This document shows, piece by piece, positions 1-7,841 of a stretch of DNA of 20,074 nt. Every line of letters begins with the position of its first letter. Within the stretch, counting starts at the first letter, position 1. The DNA lies in NCBI GenBank assembly GCA_900550705.1, contig URTG01000011.1:1-20074 (forward strand), given 5' to 3'. Under the pieces are notes generated by a model, which did not search any database, had not been told where the DNA came from, and was given only the letters and a program-made list of their open reading frames with translations. The position numbers were made by a program, and so were the translations under genes. The DNA comes from an uncultured Eubacteriales bacterium. Its GTDB lineage: Bacteria > Bacillota > Clostridia > Oscillospirales > Oscillospiraceae.

Positions 1-45
1 GCCCAACTGGCCGCGTTCCTCATGCGTAACTATCAGAACCAATAA
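1..45 (+). CDS. C-terminal end of a probable SLH-domain protein (partial)
   Basis: Only the last 14 codons and a TAA stop (43-45) are inside the window; the gene begins upstream. The visible tail contains AQLAAFLMR, which resembles the end of an S-layer homology repeat, where a TR-x-QLAAxLxR helix is typical. If so, this is a cell-surface protein held to the wall by SLH repeats, like the protease at 15837-17714. The fragment is too short for any statement about its catalytic part. The frame is supported by the stop codon followed immediately by a GC-rich hairpin. Confidence 0.5.
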   Translation, partial: AQLAAFLMRNYQNQ

Positions 46-57
46 ACCCACCCAACG

Positions 58-84
58 CCCCTCCCGGATACGCTCCGGGAGGGG
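58..84 (+). terminator. GC-rich hairpin after the partial SLH gene
   Basis: A perfect 11-bp inverted repeat (CCCCTCCCGGA, loop TACGC, TCCGGGAGGGG) begins 13 bases after the stop of the upstream gene. No U-tract follows directly; the first T-rich stretch is at 106-118. It may be a weak terminator or a 3'-end stabilising stem that works with the second hairpin at 176-214. Confidence 0.55.
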
Positions 85-175
85 TCAGACTGTCGAAAAA
101 GTGGCTTTTTGTTTTTCTAAAATTTCATACAATCTTTTGAGCGTCTGTTTGTTGGTTTCGTAGGTTCTGCGTCAG

Positions 176-220
176 GCTCCCGTATTTCACGGTATCTGTG
201 TGAAATACGGGAGCTTTTTT
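176..220 (+). terminator. Rho-independent terminator
   Basis: A perfect 15-bp stem (176-190 with 200-214, arms GCTCCCGTATTTCAC and its complement) with a 9-base loop is followed by six T (215-220). The T-tract is on the plus strand, so it ends transcription coming from the left. It also lies 10 bases beyond the stop of the minus-strand ROK gene; on that strand the stem has no U-tract, so any role there would be weaker. It separates the two convergent units. Confidence 0.85.
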
Positions 221-229
221 ATCGCTTCG

Positions 230-1414
230 TCAGATGGACGACACATACTGCCCGATGAAGGAGATGGCCGCCCCCACAGCTGCGGACTCCACCTTGGCCT
301 TGCAGACGGTGACGTAGTCCGCGCTCTCGATGAAGGGGTCCATGGCGGCCAGCCTGGCGCACAGAAAGTCCAGGTCGTTGGTCTCCAGCCGCTGGCCAAT
401 CTGGCCGCCCAGGACGATTTTGCAGTCGTAGAGCATGTGGACGTTGTGGATGAGCTGGGCCAGATAGCCCAGATACTCCTGCCAGGCCGCCTTGGCCACC
501 GGCTCCTTCTCCGCCAGGCGGCGGAAGAACTCGGGCACGTCCCCGCCGGTGATGGCCGCCAAGGGCTTGGTGGAGCAGTAGCCGTCGGCGCAGCCGGAGC
601 GGCCGCAGTAGCAGCGCTTTCCGTCCCGCACCAGCTGGGTGTGGCCCACCTCGCAGCTGCGGCAGTTGTCGCCGCTGTACAGGTCGCCGTTGATGAACAC
701 CGCCCCGCCGATGCTGTTGCTGAGCATGAGATAGAAAAAGTCCCCGTGGTCCGGCCAAGCCCAGCTCTCGGCAAAGGCGGAGGTGTCCGTGTCGTGGCAC
801 AGCCGCACCGGGAAGGGGATATAGGCGGCGAAGTCCCAGGCAAACAGCTCGTCGGTGCCACCCAGGGCCTTGCAGTAGTAGCTGTGGGTGCCGTTTTTCT
901 CTGTCAGACAGGGCACACTGATGCCCACCCCCAGCACATGGTCCAGGTCCAGCCCGGCGGTGAGCGCCAGGTCGTCCACCAGTCGGCCCAGGTTGCGGTA
1001 GTACTCCGCCGAGCGGACGAAAGGCAGCTTCAACCGCTTCCGGGCCAGAATATGCCCGCACAGGTCCACCGCCACCGCCCCCACGTCGTGGGTGGTCACG
1101 TCCAGACCGATGGCCGTGCGGAAGTCGTTCACCGATGTGTAGGTCTTGGCCCGGCGGCCGCCGGTTTTGTTCTGCTGCCCCGCCACGCAGATGAGTCCGT
1201 CCTCCATCAGCTCATTGAGATTCTGCACCACCGTGGGCAGGCTGAGGTTGAGCTGCATGACGATGTCCCGCCGGGAGACCGGTGTCCCGCTCCGCAGCAG
1301 GTTATAAATTCTCCGTCGGTTCATCCGCTTCAGGTCGATGGCCACGGTTTTTACCGAGCTGCTCTCCTCTGGGTTCAAAATAACCCCATCTCCTCTCATT
1401 TTCTCTTTCGCCAT
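230..1414 (-). CDS. ROK-family transcriptional repressor (XylR/NagC type)
   Basis: A winged-helix DNA-binding domain at about residues 33-75 (RRIYNLLRSGTPVSRRDIV...LSLPTVVQNLNEL) is followed by a ROK sugar-kinase-like domain. The ROK part shows an AIGLDVTTHDVGAVAVD phosphate-type motif, HDTDTSAFAE with the Asp expected in the sugar site, and the zinc motif GHT...CYCGRSGC (about H258, C268, C270, C275). Such proteins usually repress sugar operons and release DNA on binding a sugar or sugar phosphate. The frame is open to 1507, but the minus-strand -10 box lies at 1508-1513, so a start at 1507 would fall upstream of the mRNA start. ATG 1414 (394 aa) is chosen; ATG 1399 is possible, and ribosome binding sites are weak for both. 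It is divergent from the pentitol block, its probable target. ROK membership is firm; the effector is unknown. Confidence 0.9.
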   Translation of the reverse strand: MAKEKMRGDGVILNPEESSSVKTVAIDLKRMNRRRIYNLLRSGTPVSRRDIVMQLNLSLPTVVQNLNELMEDGLICVAGQQNKTGGRRAKTYTSVNDFRTAIGLDVTTHDVGAVAVDLCGHILARKRLKLPFVRSAEYYRNLGRLVDDLALTAGLDLDHVLGVGISVPCLTEKNGTHSYYCKALGGTDELFAWDFAAYIPFPVRLCHDTDTSAFAESWAWPDHGDFFYLMLSNSIGGAVFINGDLYSGDNCRSCEVGHTQLVRDGKRCYCGRSGCADGYCSTKPLAAITGGDVPEFFRRLAEKEPVAKAAWQEYLGYLAQLIHNVHMLYDCKIVLGGQIGQRLETNDLDFLCARLAAMDPFIESADYVTVCKAKVESAAVGAAISFIGQYVSSI

Positions 1415-1468
1415 TTTGCCCAGAAACAGAGGGGATTCCCCCCATGGCGGTTCCGGACTGTGGAACGG

Positions 1469-1489
1469 GCCAAAAATAATATTTATGGC
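1469..1489. promoter_or_regulatory. AT-rich dyad in the repressor leader, possible operator
   Basis: A 21-base near-palindrome has outer arms GCCA and TGGC around an AT-rich core; 9 of 10 base pairs match about a single central base. It lies just downstream of the predicted start of the ROK transcript, 3 bases from the perfect palindrome at 1492-1507. It could be a second operator for the repressor or for another regulator. No protein is assigned by sequence alone. Confidence 0.4.
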
Positions 1490-1491
1490 AC

Positions 1492-1507
1492 TTGTTTTAT
1501 AAAACAA
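1492..1507. promoter_or_regulatory. Perfect 16-bp palindrome, candidate ROK autoregulatory operator
   Basis: TTGTTTTATAAAACAA is its own reverse complement. It abuts the minus-strand -10 box and covers the predicted transcription start of the ROK gene. Known XylR-type ROK operators are AT-rich palindromes built on TTTGTTTA/AAACAAA, which this resembles. Repression of its own gene by the ROK protein is therefore the simplest reading, by inference. Confidence 0.6.
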
Positions 1508-1535
1508 ATTATATTTGATTTGCCAAACTTGTCAA
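1508..1535 (-). promoter_or_regulatory. Sigma-A-type promoter of the ROK gene
   Basis: On the minus strand, TTGACA (1530-1535) and TATAAT (1508-1513) are both perfect consensus hexamers separated by 16 bases. Transcription would start near 1501, giving a leader of about 87 bases to the ATG at 1414. This placement rules out the longest open frame start at 1507. Confidence 0.8.
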
Positions 1536-1610
1536 CATTTTGATGTGAAACCCCGTTTTTTCTCTGTCTTGCACAAATCTTGCATCGGATGTTTGGTGGT
1601 TTTAATAGTA

Positions 1611-1639
1611 TTGACAGGTGTTGGGTTCGGGGGTATAGT
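1611..1639 (+). promoter_or_regulatory. Sigma-A-type promoter of the pentitol operon
   Basis: TTGACA (1611-1616) and TATAGT (1634-1639) are separated by exactly 17 bases. Transcription would start near 1646, about 70 bases before the kinase ATG at 1717. A long inverted repeat overlaps the -10 box, so the promoter is probably repressible. It is back-to-back with the ROK promoter, with 75 bases between the two -35 boxes. Confidence 0.8.
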
Positions 1640-1662
1640 GATTGTGTAATATAAATCACTAT
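1635..1662. promoter_or_regulatory. Inverted repeat over the operon -10 box, candidate operator
   Basis: Arms ATAGTGATT (1635-1643) and AATCACTAT (1654-1662) are perfect 9-bp complements separated by 10 bases. The left arm sits inside the -10 hexamer and the right arm is just past the predicted start site, a classic repressor position. The sequence differs from the palindrome at 1492-1507, so the same protein need not bind both. It could also form a hairpin at the very 5' end of the mRNA. Confidence 0.6.
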
Positions 1663-1716
1663 TACATAAGGATTTTATATCTAAAACGACGGAATCTGAC
1701 GGGAGTGTTTGTTACT

Positions 1717-3219
1717 ATGTATCTCATCGGACTGGATAACGGCGGCACCTCCACCAAGGCCGCCGTGTTCGACATCCACGGCAGCGAAATCGCCACCGCC
1801 GGCCGGCACACCAGGACCATCACCCCCAAGCCCGGCTACACCGAGCGGGACATGGAGGAGCTCTGGCAGGCCAACTGCGCCTGCGTCCGAGAGGCCCTGG
1901 AGAAGGCCGGCATCGACGGCAAGGACGTGCTGGGCATCGCGGTGTGCGGCCACGGCAAGGGGATGTACGCCTGGGGCAAGGACAACAAGCCCGCCTACAA
2001 CGGCATCATCTCCACCGACAACCGGGCCTGGAAATACACCAAGCGCTGGTATGAGGACGGCACCTACGAGGCCCTGCACCCCCAGCTGTGCCAGGAATTC
2101 ATGGCCTGCCAGCAGACCGCCCTGCTGGCCTGGTTCAAGGACAACCTGCCGGAGGTCTACCGCAACATCCAGTACGTCTTCTCCGTGAAGGACTACGTCC
2201 GCTTCCGTCTCACCGGCCAGGCCTTCTGCGAGGCCACCGACATCTCCGGCTCCGGCCTGATGGACGTGAAGAACGCCCGCTTTGACCGGGCCATTCTGGA
2301 AAAGCTGGGCATTGGCGAGGCCTTTGATATGCTGGCCCCCATCCGCTACTCCTATGACCTGTGCGGCACCATCAATGCCGAGGCCGCCAGGCTCACCGGC
2401 CTGCCGGAGGGCACCCCCGTGGCCGGCGGAATGTTCGACATCGACGCCTGCGCCGTGGCCGCCGACATCACCACGCCCGAGGAGCTGGTGACCATCGCCG
2501 GCACCTGGAGCATTAACGAGTTTATTTCCGACCACCCCATTATGGACGGCAATATTTCCCGCAACTCCCTGTTCGCCATCCCCGGCTACTACCTGGCCGA
2601 GGAGAGCAGCGCCACCTCCTCCGGCAATCTGGAGTGGTTCCTGGACACCTGCATGAAGGACGTGACGCCGCCCGAGGGGGAGAGCCTGTACCACTATGTG
2701 AACCGCCTGGTGGACAGTGTGCCCTCGGAGGAGTGCAATGTGTACTACCTGCCCTTCCTCTACGGCTCCAACGCCCACCCCCTGGGCAAGGCGGCCTTTG
2801 TGGGGCTGACCAGCTTCCACGGCACCGCCCATATGCTGCGGGCCATCTATGAGGGCGTGGCCTTCTCCCACCGCCGCCACATCGAAAAGCTGCTGGCCTC
2901 CCGCCAGCCGCCGGAGGCCATCCGCATGGCGGGCGGTCCCGTGCAGTCCAAGGTCTGGGTGCAGCTGTTCGCCGATGTGCTGGGCTTCCCCATCGAGACG
3001 GTAGACGCCAAGGAGCTGGGCGCCCTGGGCTGCGCCATGGCCGCCGCCATCGCCGCCGGAGTTTATTCCGACTACAAGGACGCCGCCCGGCACATGGTCC
3101 GGGTATCCAGCCGGGTGTACCCCGACCCCGGGCGGGTGGAGGTCTACAACAAGAAGTTCGAACGCTACATGGCCGTCAGCGATGCGCTGGACACCGTGTG
3201 GGAGAAGTTCGAGGTCTGA
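1717..3219 (+). CDS. FGGY-family kinase, L-xylulose kinase-like
   Basis: A 501-residue FGGY carbohydrate kinase that would phosphorylate a ketopentose with ATP in the cytoplasm. The N-terminal nucleotide motif is GLDNGGTSTKAAVFD (residues 5-19), the probable catalytic Asp is D241 in GGMFDID, and the C-terminal signature region is YEGVAFSHRRH. It resembles E. coli LyxK along its length: PGYTERDMEELW near the N-terminus, SSGNLEWF, the YLPFLYGSNA segment and the EGVxFSH helix all have LyxK counterparts. LyxK makes L-xylulose-5-phosphate, the substrate of the UlaE-type epimerase encoded later in this block. ATG 1717 is chosen because the promoter start is near 1646, which excludes the upstream in-frame ATG at 1642; GGGAG lies 11 bases before it. 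Family is certain, substrate is likely but unproven (D-xylulose and other ketoses remain possible). Confidence 0.85.
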   Translation: MYLIGLDNGGTSTKAAVFDIHGSEIATAGRHTRTITPKPGYTERDMEELWQANCACVREALEKAGIDGKDVLGIAVCGHGKGMYAWGKDNKPAYNGIISTDNRAWKYTKRWYEDGTYEALHPQLCQEFMACQQTALLAWFKDNLPEVYRNIQYVFSVKDYVRFRLTGQAFCEATDISGSGLMDVKNARFDRAILEKLGIGEAFDMLAPIRYSYDLCGTINAEAARLTGLPEGTPVAGGMFDIDACAVAADITTPEELVTIAGTWSINEFISDHPIMDGNISRNSLFAIPGYYLAEESSATSSGNLEWFLDTCMKDVTPPEGESLYHYVNRLVDSVPSEECNVYYLPFLYGSNAHPLGKAAFVGLTSFHGTAHMLRAIYEGVAFSHRRHIEKLLASRQPPEAIRMAGGPVQSKVWVQLFADVLGFPIETVDAKELGALGCAMAAAIAAGVYSDYKDAARHMVRVSSRVYPDPGRVEVYNKKFERYMAVSDALDTVWEKFEV

Positions 3220-3267
3220 TATACTATCGGCAAGCTACCGTACATAATCTGTAAGGAGGAATACATT

Positions 3268-4356
3268 ATGGCAGTAAAAGGAAGCATCCCCAAGACGATG
3301 AAGGCTCTGGTGGCGTACAGCAAGGACGATTACCGTCTGGAGCTGGAGTATCCCACCCCTGAGTGCGGCCCCGACGACATCATCATCAAGACCGAGGCCT
3401 GCGGCATCTGCGCCGGCGACCTGAAGTGCAACCACGGCGCGGCCATGTTCTGGGGCGACGACCTGCAGCCCGCCTGGGTCAAGCCCCCCTTCATCCCCGG
3501 CCACGAGTTCTTCGGCCGCATCGTGCAGATGGGCGAGAACGTCACCGGCTATGAGCTGGGCGACCGCATCACCGCCGACCAAATCGTCCCCTGCGGCAAG
3601 TGCCGCTTCTGTAAGGACGGCCACTACTGGATGTGCCAGCCCCACGATATGCTGGGCTTCCAGTATTACAACAACGGCGGCATGGCCGAGTACGTCCGCT
3701 ACCCCAAGACCTGCGTTCTCAGCCGTGTGCCCGAGGACATGAGCCTGGAGCAGGCCACCCTGATCGAGCCCTACGGCTGCTCCAAGCACGCCGTGGACCG
3801 GGCCAACATCTCCAATGAGGACGTGGTGGTGATCTCCGGTGCCGGCACCCTGGGTCTGGGCATGATCACCTACGCCCGCATGAAGAACCCCAAGCTGCTG
3901 ATCGTGCTGGATATGCAGCAGAACCGCCTGGACAAGGCCAAGGAGTTCGGCGCCGACCTGGTGTTCAACCCCGGCGAGTGCGATGTGGACAAGGAGATCA
4001 AGGCCCTGACCGACGGCTACGGCTGCGACATCTACATCGAGGCCACCGGCAACCCCGCCAGCGTCGTCCAGGGTCTGACCGTGATCCGCAAGCTGGGCAC
4101 CTTTGTGGAGTTCAGCGTCTTCGGCAAGGAGACCACCGTGGACTGGTCCATCATCGGCGACCGCAAGGAGCTGAACATCCTCGGCTCTCACCTGAGCCCC
4201 TACGCCTACCCCTTTGTCATTGAGAATATGCAGAAGGGCAACCTGAAGACCAACGGCGTGGTCTCTCACATCTTCAAGCTGGAGGAGTGGGAGAAGGCCT
4301 TCGATTACGCCACCGGTAAATACGGCGACTTCAAGGTCGCGTTTCAATTCGACTGA
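3268..4356 (+). CDS. Zinc-dependent medium-chain polyol dehydrogenase
   Basis: A 362-residue MDR-family dehydrogenase. Catalytic zinc ligands are visible as C45, the GHE pair H79-E80 and probably E167. Four structural-zinc cysteines are at C109, C112, C115 and C123. A Rossmann motif GAGTLG (191-196) and an acidic residue at the end of the next strand (D215) point to NAD(+) rather than NADP(+). It would oxidise a polyol to a ketose. The sequence recalls enzymes named erythritol/L-threitol dehydrogenase, but the epimerases in the same block favour a pentitol (xylitol or L-arabitol to L-xylulose, or L-arabitol to L-ribulose). A strong TAAGGAGGA site precedes ATG 3268, 48 bases after the kinase stop, so the two are co-transcribed. 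Family is firm; substrate is inferred from neighbours. Confidence 0.88.
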   Translation: MAVKGSIPKTMKALVAYSKDDYRLELEYPTPECGPDDIIIKTEACGICAGDLKCNHGAAMFWGDDLQPAWVKPPFIPGHEFFGRIVQMGENVTGYELGDRITADQIVPCGKCRFCKDGHYWMCQPHDMLGFQYYNNGGMAEYVRYPKTCVLSRVPEDMSLEQATLIEPYGCSKHAVDRANISNEDVVVISGAGTLGLGMITYARMKNPKLLIVLDMQQNRLDKAKEFGADLVFNPGECDVDKEIKALTDGYGCDIYIEATGNPASVVQGLTVIRKLGTFVEFSVFGKETTVDWSIIGDRKELNILGSHLSPYAYPFVIENMQKGNLKTNGVVSHIFKLEEWEKAFDYATGKYGDFKVAFQFD

Positions 4357-4479
4357 TCCGCCCATCCCCCTTCCCCCGCAGCCCATCTCCGCGAAACCCC
4401 ACCGTTTCCCTTTTTGTGTTCTCATGCGCGTAACGCGTGGAGATAAACAGAAACCAGATGATCGAAAGGAAGGAAAACA

Positions 4480-5907
4480 ATGAAAAAACTGCTTGCAATG
4501 GCCCTGGCCCTGTGCATGACCCTGTCTATGGCGTCCTGCGGCAAGTCCGGCGGCGACACGACCTCCGGCTCCGCCGGCGGCAGCTCCGCCGCAGCTACCG
4601 GCGAATTCGACTGGCGCGCCTACGAGGGCACCCAGCTGAACGTTCTGTTCAGCGAGCACACCTATGCAGATGCCGTGAAGGCCAAGCTGTCCGACTTCCA
4701 GGACCTGACCGGCATCAAGGTCAATCTGACCACCATGCCCGAGTCCAACTACTACGAGAAGCTGAACGTAGAGCTGGCCAGTAAGTCCGGTTCCATCGAC
4801 GTGTTTATGACCGGTGCCTATCAGGCCTGGGAGTACGCCACCGCCGGCTACATGGAGCCCCTGGAGGACTACATCTCCAACCCCTCCCTCACCTCTGAGG
4901 ACTATGATTACGACGACTTCATCGACGGCGTGATCGACGCCCTGAAGTGGGACTGCGTCCCCGGCCACGCTGTTGGCACCGGCTCTCAGTGGGCGCTGCC
5001 TATGGGCTGGGAGATCAACATCCTGACCTATAACAAGAAGATCCTGGAGGCGCACAACATCGCCGTGCCCGAGACCGCTGAGGATCTGCTGTCCGCCGCC
5101 ACCGCTCTGAAGGAGTTCGACGGCTCCGGCACCTACGGCCTGGCCCTCCGCGGCACCGCCGACTGGGGCACCATCCACCCCGCCTACATGTCCATGTACA
5201 CCACCTGGGGCGCCAAGGACTTTGAGATTGAAGACGGCAAGCTGGTCTCCAAGGTCAACTCCCCCGAGGCCATCGCCATGACCGAGTACTGGGTCGATCT
5301 GGTCAAGAACGGCTCCGCTCCCCAGTGGGCCACCTACGGCTGGGAGATGGCCGGTGCTGACCTGGGCGCCGGTAAGGCCGCTATGATGTGGGATGCCGAC
5401 CGCGGCGGCTACACCCAGAACGTCGCCGGCGCTTCCGCGCAGGCCGGCAACCTGGCCTTCGGCACCGTTCCTTATCCCACCTCCGCCGGCAAGACCGCTG
5501 CCGACATGAAGTCCAACCTGTGGGTTTGGTCCATGGCCATGAACTCCGCTTCTCAGAACAAGGGCGCTGCCTGGTACTTCCTGCAGTACTTCTCCGGCAA
5601 GGACTTCATGCAGTGGTCCGGCACCGAGGGCGCCTGCACCGATACTCCCCGCGAGTCCGTGCTGAACAGCGACGCTTATGTCCAGTGCCTGTCTGACGCT
5701 GAGGGCTACTACGAGGCCTTCAACACCATCAAGGACACCGCCAGCATCTACTTCACCGCTCAGCCCTACTTCACTGAGACCACCACCGAGTGGGCCAAGA
5801 CCCTGCAGGATCTGGTCACCACCAACAAGTACAGCTCCGTGGAAGAGGCTATGAACCAGCTGGCCGACACCATGAACAAGATCGTCGCCGACCTGGATGT
5901 GGGCTGA
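4480..5907 (+). CDS. ABC transporter sugar/polyol-binding lipoprotein
   Basis: A 475-residue extracellular solute-binding protein of the family 1 (CUT1) type. A lipoprotein signal peptide ends in MAS-C with the lipidated Cys at position 20, followed by a Gly/Ser-rich linker and the binding domain beginning near residue 44. It would be tethered outside the membrane and deliver ligand to the two permeases that follow. Many Trp and Tyr residues, as in NLWVWSMAMN, fit sugar or polyol stacking; that segment recalls polyol-binding proteins. The ATG follows a GAAAGGAAGGA site. The 123 bases before the gene (4357-4479) are C-rich, with only a short CGCG-TAA-CGCG stem and no clear promoter. A strong hairpin follows the gene. 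Family is certain, ligand inferred. Confidence 0.92.
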   Translation: MKKLLAMALALCMTLSMASCGKSGGDTTSGSAGGSSAAATGEFDWRAYEGTQLNVLFSEHTYADAVKAKLSDFQDLTGIKVNLTTMPESNYYEKLNVELASKSGSIDVFMTGAYQAWEYATAGYMEPLEDYISNPSLTSEDYDYDDFIDGVIDALKWDCVPGHAVGTGSQWALPMGWEINILTYNKKILEAHNIAVPETAEDLLSAATALKEFDGSGTYGLALRGTADWGTIHPAYMSMYTTWGAKDFEIEDGKLVSKVNSPEAIAMTEYWVDLVKNGSAPQWATYGWEMAGADLGAGKAAMMWDADRGGYTQNVAGASAQAGNLAFGTVPYPTSAGKTAADMKSNLWVWSMAMNSASQNKGAAWYFLQYFSGKDFMQWSGTEGACTDTPRESVLNSDAYVQCLSDAEGYYEAFNTIKDTASIYFTAQPYFTETTTEWAKTLQDLVTTNKYSSVEEAMNQLADTMNKIVADLDVG

Positions 5908-5944
5908 TCCATCCGGCAATCACCCAACACAGCAAATTCCATTC

Positions 5945-5976
5945 GGACGGGGGGAGGGCTCTCCCCCCGTCCTTTT
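5945..5976 (+). terminator. Intercistronic hairpin after the binding-protein gene
   Basis: A perfect 12-bp GC-rich stem (GGACGGGGGGAG, loop GGCT, CTCCCCCCGTCC) is followed by four T (5973-5976). It stands between the binding-protein gene and the permeases. Such stems commonly act as partial terminators or 3'-end stabilisers that give more binding protein than permease. No clear promoter is seen in the 88 bases that follow, so read-through must supply the permease genes. Confidence 0.7.
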
Positions 5977-6064
5977 CAAACCAGTGTGTGACTCATCTTC
6001 TGTTTATCGCTCCACTCCCGCGTAATACCCGACCGAAAAACTAACACGTCCCGAGGTATGAATT

Positions 6065-6994
6065 ATGAGAAAATCAAAGCAGGAAAAGCTGCCCGACTTA
6101 AACCGGGTACCTTTTAAGACGCGGGTCCGACCCTATCTTATCGTGGCCCCCTCGTTGATCATCACCATCGGTATCATGGTCCCCTTTGTCATGGCCATCT
6201 GGTACTCGCTGACCAACTTTTCGTTCAAGCTCCCCACCCACAAATTCGTCGGACTGACCAACTGGGTCAACGTCCTGTCCGACGTTGCCACCTGGAAGTC
6301 CCTGACGGTCACCCTGATCTACGGCGTCGCCTCCACCGCGGTGGAGATGGCCCTGGGCATGGGCGTGGCCATGCTGCTGAACAGCCTGAACAACCGCTTT
6401 TCCAAGATCATGCGGGTGATCCTGATCTTCCCCCTGATGGTCGCCCCCGTTACCGCCACCATCGTCTGGCAGCTGATGCTGAACAGCTCCGCCGGTATTG
6501 TGGAAAAGCTGCTGAACGTCTTTAACATCTACAACTTCCCCTGGGCCGCCAGCCCCAAAACGGCCATGATGACCGTGGTACTCATCGACGTGTGGGTCAA
6601 CACCGCCTTCGTCATTCTGCTGGTCCTGGCCGGATTGCAGTCGCTGCCCAAATCTCCCTTTGAGTCGGCGAAGATCGACGGCGGCAGCAACTGGTTCAAC
6701 TTCCGCAACCTGACGCTGCCCATGCTCCGTCCCAGCCTGTACATCGCCCTGCTGTTCCGTCTGATGGCGGCTCTGCAGGAGTACGCCGTGATTTACGCCC
6801 TCACCAAGGGCGGCCCCGGCGATTCGCTGATGTCTCTGTCCCTCACCGCCTATCAGCATGGCTTCAAGTTCCAGAAGTTCGGCGCGGCCCTGCCCTACAT
6901 CCTCATCCTGTGGCTCATCATCAACATCGTGGCCAAGGAGATCGTCAAGCGCCAGCGCGCCGCCCAGAAGCAGGCCGCCGGTCTGGACGAGTAA
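6065..6994 (+). CDS. ABC transporter permease, MalF type
   Basis: A 309-residue integral membrane protein with about six predicted membrane helices (near residues 22-47, 82-105, 117-137, 168-190, 225-245 and 275-292). The cytoplasmic EAA loop that docks on the ATPase is visible at about 200-222 (ESAKIDGGSNW...LPMLRP), the CUT1 permease hallmark. It forms the membrane channel together with the next gene product. ATG 6065 follows a weak GAGG site; an out-of-frame ATG at 6058 lies just before it. It is separated from the binding-protein gene by the hairpin at 5945-5976, and the next permease starts 14 bases after its stop. Confidence 0.92.
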   Translation: MRKSKQEKLPDLNRVPFKTRVRPYLIVAPSLIITIGIMVPFVMAIWYSLTNFSFKLPTHKFVGLTNWVNVLSDVATWKSLTVTLIYGVASTAVEMALGMGVAMLLNSLNNRFSKIMRVILIFPLMVAPVTATIVWQLMLNSSAGIVEKLLNVFNIYNFPWAASPKTAMMTVVLIDVWVNTAFVILLVLAGLQSLPKSPFESAKIDGGSNWFNFRNLTLPMLRPSLYIALLFRLMAALQEYAVIYALTKGGPGDSLMSLSLTAYQHGFKFQKFGAALPYILILWLIINIVAKEIVKRQRAAQKQAAGLDE

Positions 6995-7008
6995 GGAGGG
7001 AACACAGA

Positions 7009-7833
7009 ATGAAACCGAAAAATAACCGCCTTTCGCGGATTCTTATGAATTTCCTGCTGCTGGTCTATGCAGTCTTCGCCATCTTCCCCCTGATCTGGAT
7101 GGTGCTCATCTCCTTCAAGTCGGACACGGAGGTATTTACCACCACCTTCCTGTTCCACCCCACCCTGAGCAACTACGCCGCGGTGCTGCTGGGCTCTAAC
7201 TACGTCCAGTATATGAAGGACAGCCTGATCGTCGCCGGCGGCTCGGTGCTGGTGTCTGTGGTGGTGGGTATCCCCGCCGCCTATGCCCTGGCCCGGTATA
7301 GCTTCAACCGCAAGGAGGACCTGGCCTTCCAGATCCTGTCCTTCAAGTTCGCCCCCGAAATTCTGGTGGTGCTGCCCCTGTTTATGATCTATCAGAGGAT
7401 CGGTCTCTATGATACCTATCTGGGTCTGATCTGGGTCTACCAGCTCATCTGTATGCCTCTGCTGATCTGGGTGGTCCGGGGGTATTTCGAGGACATCTCC
7501 GTGGAGATCGAATACGCCGCCCAGGTGGACGGCTACACCTGGTATCAGATCTTCTTCAAGATGCTGATGCCCCTGGTCAAGCCCGGCGTGGTGGCTGCGG
7601 CCCTGCTGTCCTTCATCTTCGCCTGGAACAGCTTCACCTTCCCTCTGATCCTGGCCAGCTCTAAGGTGCAGCCCATCACCGTGGCCATCACCAAGTATCT
7701 GGGCACCGACACCGCCCACTATGGCCAGCTGGCCGTGGCGGCCACCGTGTCTGCAATACCCGCCATCGTGTTCGCGCTCTGCATCCAGAAGCATCTGGTG
7801 CGCGGCCTGAGCTTCGGCGCTGTGAAGGGATAA
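7009..7833 (+). CDS. ABC transporter permease, MalG type
   Basis: A 274-residue inner permease with about six membrane helices, beginning with a hydrophobic helix after a short basic N-terminus (KPKNNRLSR). The EAA loop reads EYAAQVDGYTWYQ...MPLVKPG, typical of MalG-type CUT1 permeases. It pairs with the preceding permease. The frame is open upstream to 6910, but ATG 7009 has a strong TAAGGAGGG site and starts just after the previous stop, so the longer version is rejected. The first ATPase gene begins 8 bases after its stop, indicating tight translational coupling. Confidence 0.93.
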   Translation: MKPKNNRLSRILMNFLLLVYAVFAIFPLIWMVLISFKSDTEVFTTTFLFHPTLSNYAAVLLGSNYVQYMKDSLIVAGGSVLVSVVVGIPAAYALARYSFNRKEDLAFQILSFKFAPEILVVLPLFMIYQRIGLYDTYLGLIWVYQLICMPLLIWVVRGYFEDISVEIEYAAQVDGYTWYQIFFKMLMPLVKPGVVAAALLSFIFAWNSFTFPLILASSKVQPITVAITKYLGTDTAHYGQLAVAATVSAIPAIVFALCIQKHLVRGLSFGAVKG

Positions 7834-7841
7834 GGTGCGAT

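Noticed and set aside
1415..1507. N-terminal extension of the ROK protein starting at 1507
   Set aside because: The minus-strand -10 box is at 1508-1513, so the mRNA would begin near 1501, after that codon; the extra 31 residues also do not resemble ROK N-termini.
4411..4447. Possible separate promoter for the binding-protein gene (TTGTGT ... GATAAA)
   Set aside because: The spacer is about 22 bases and both hexamers are poor; read-through from the operon promoter is simpler.
3235..5919. Very long minus-strand open frame (894 codons) opposite the dehydrogenase and binding-protein genes
   Set aside because: It mirrors the codon pattern of strong plus-strand genes, is rich in Gly, Val, His and Gln typical of antisense frames in GC-rich DNA, and has no recognisable domain.
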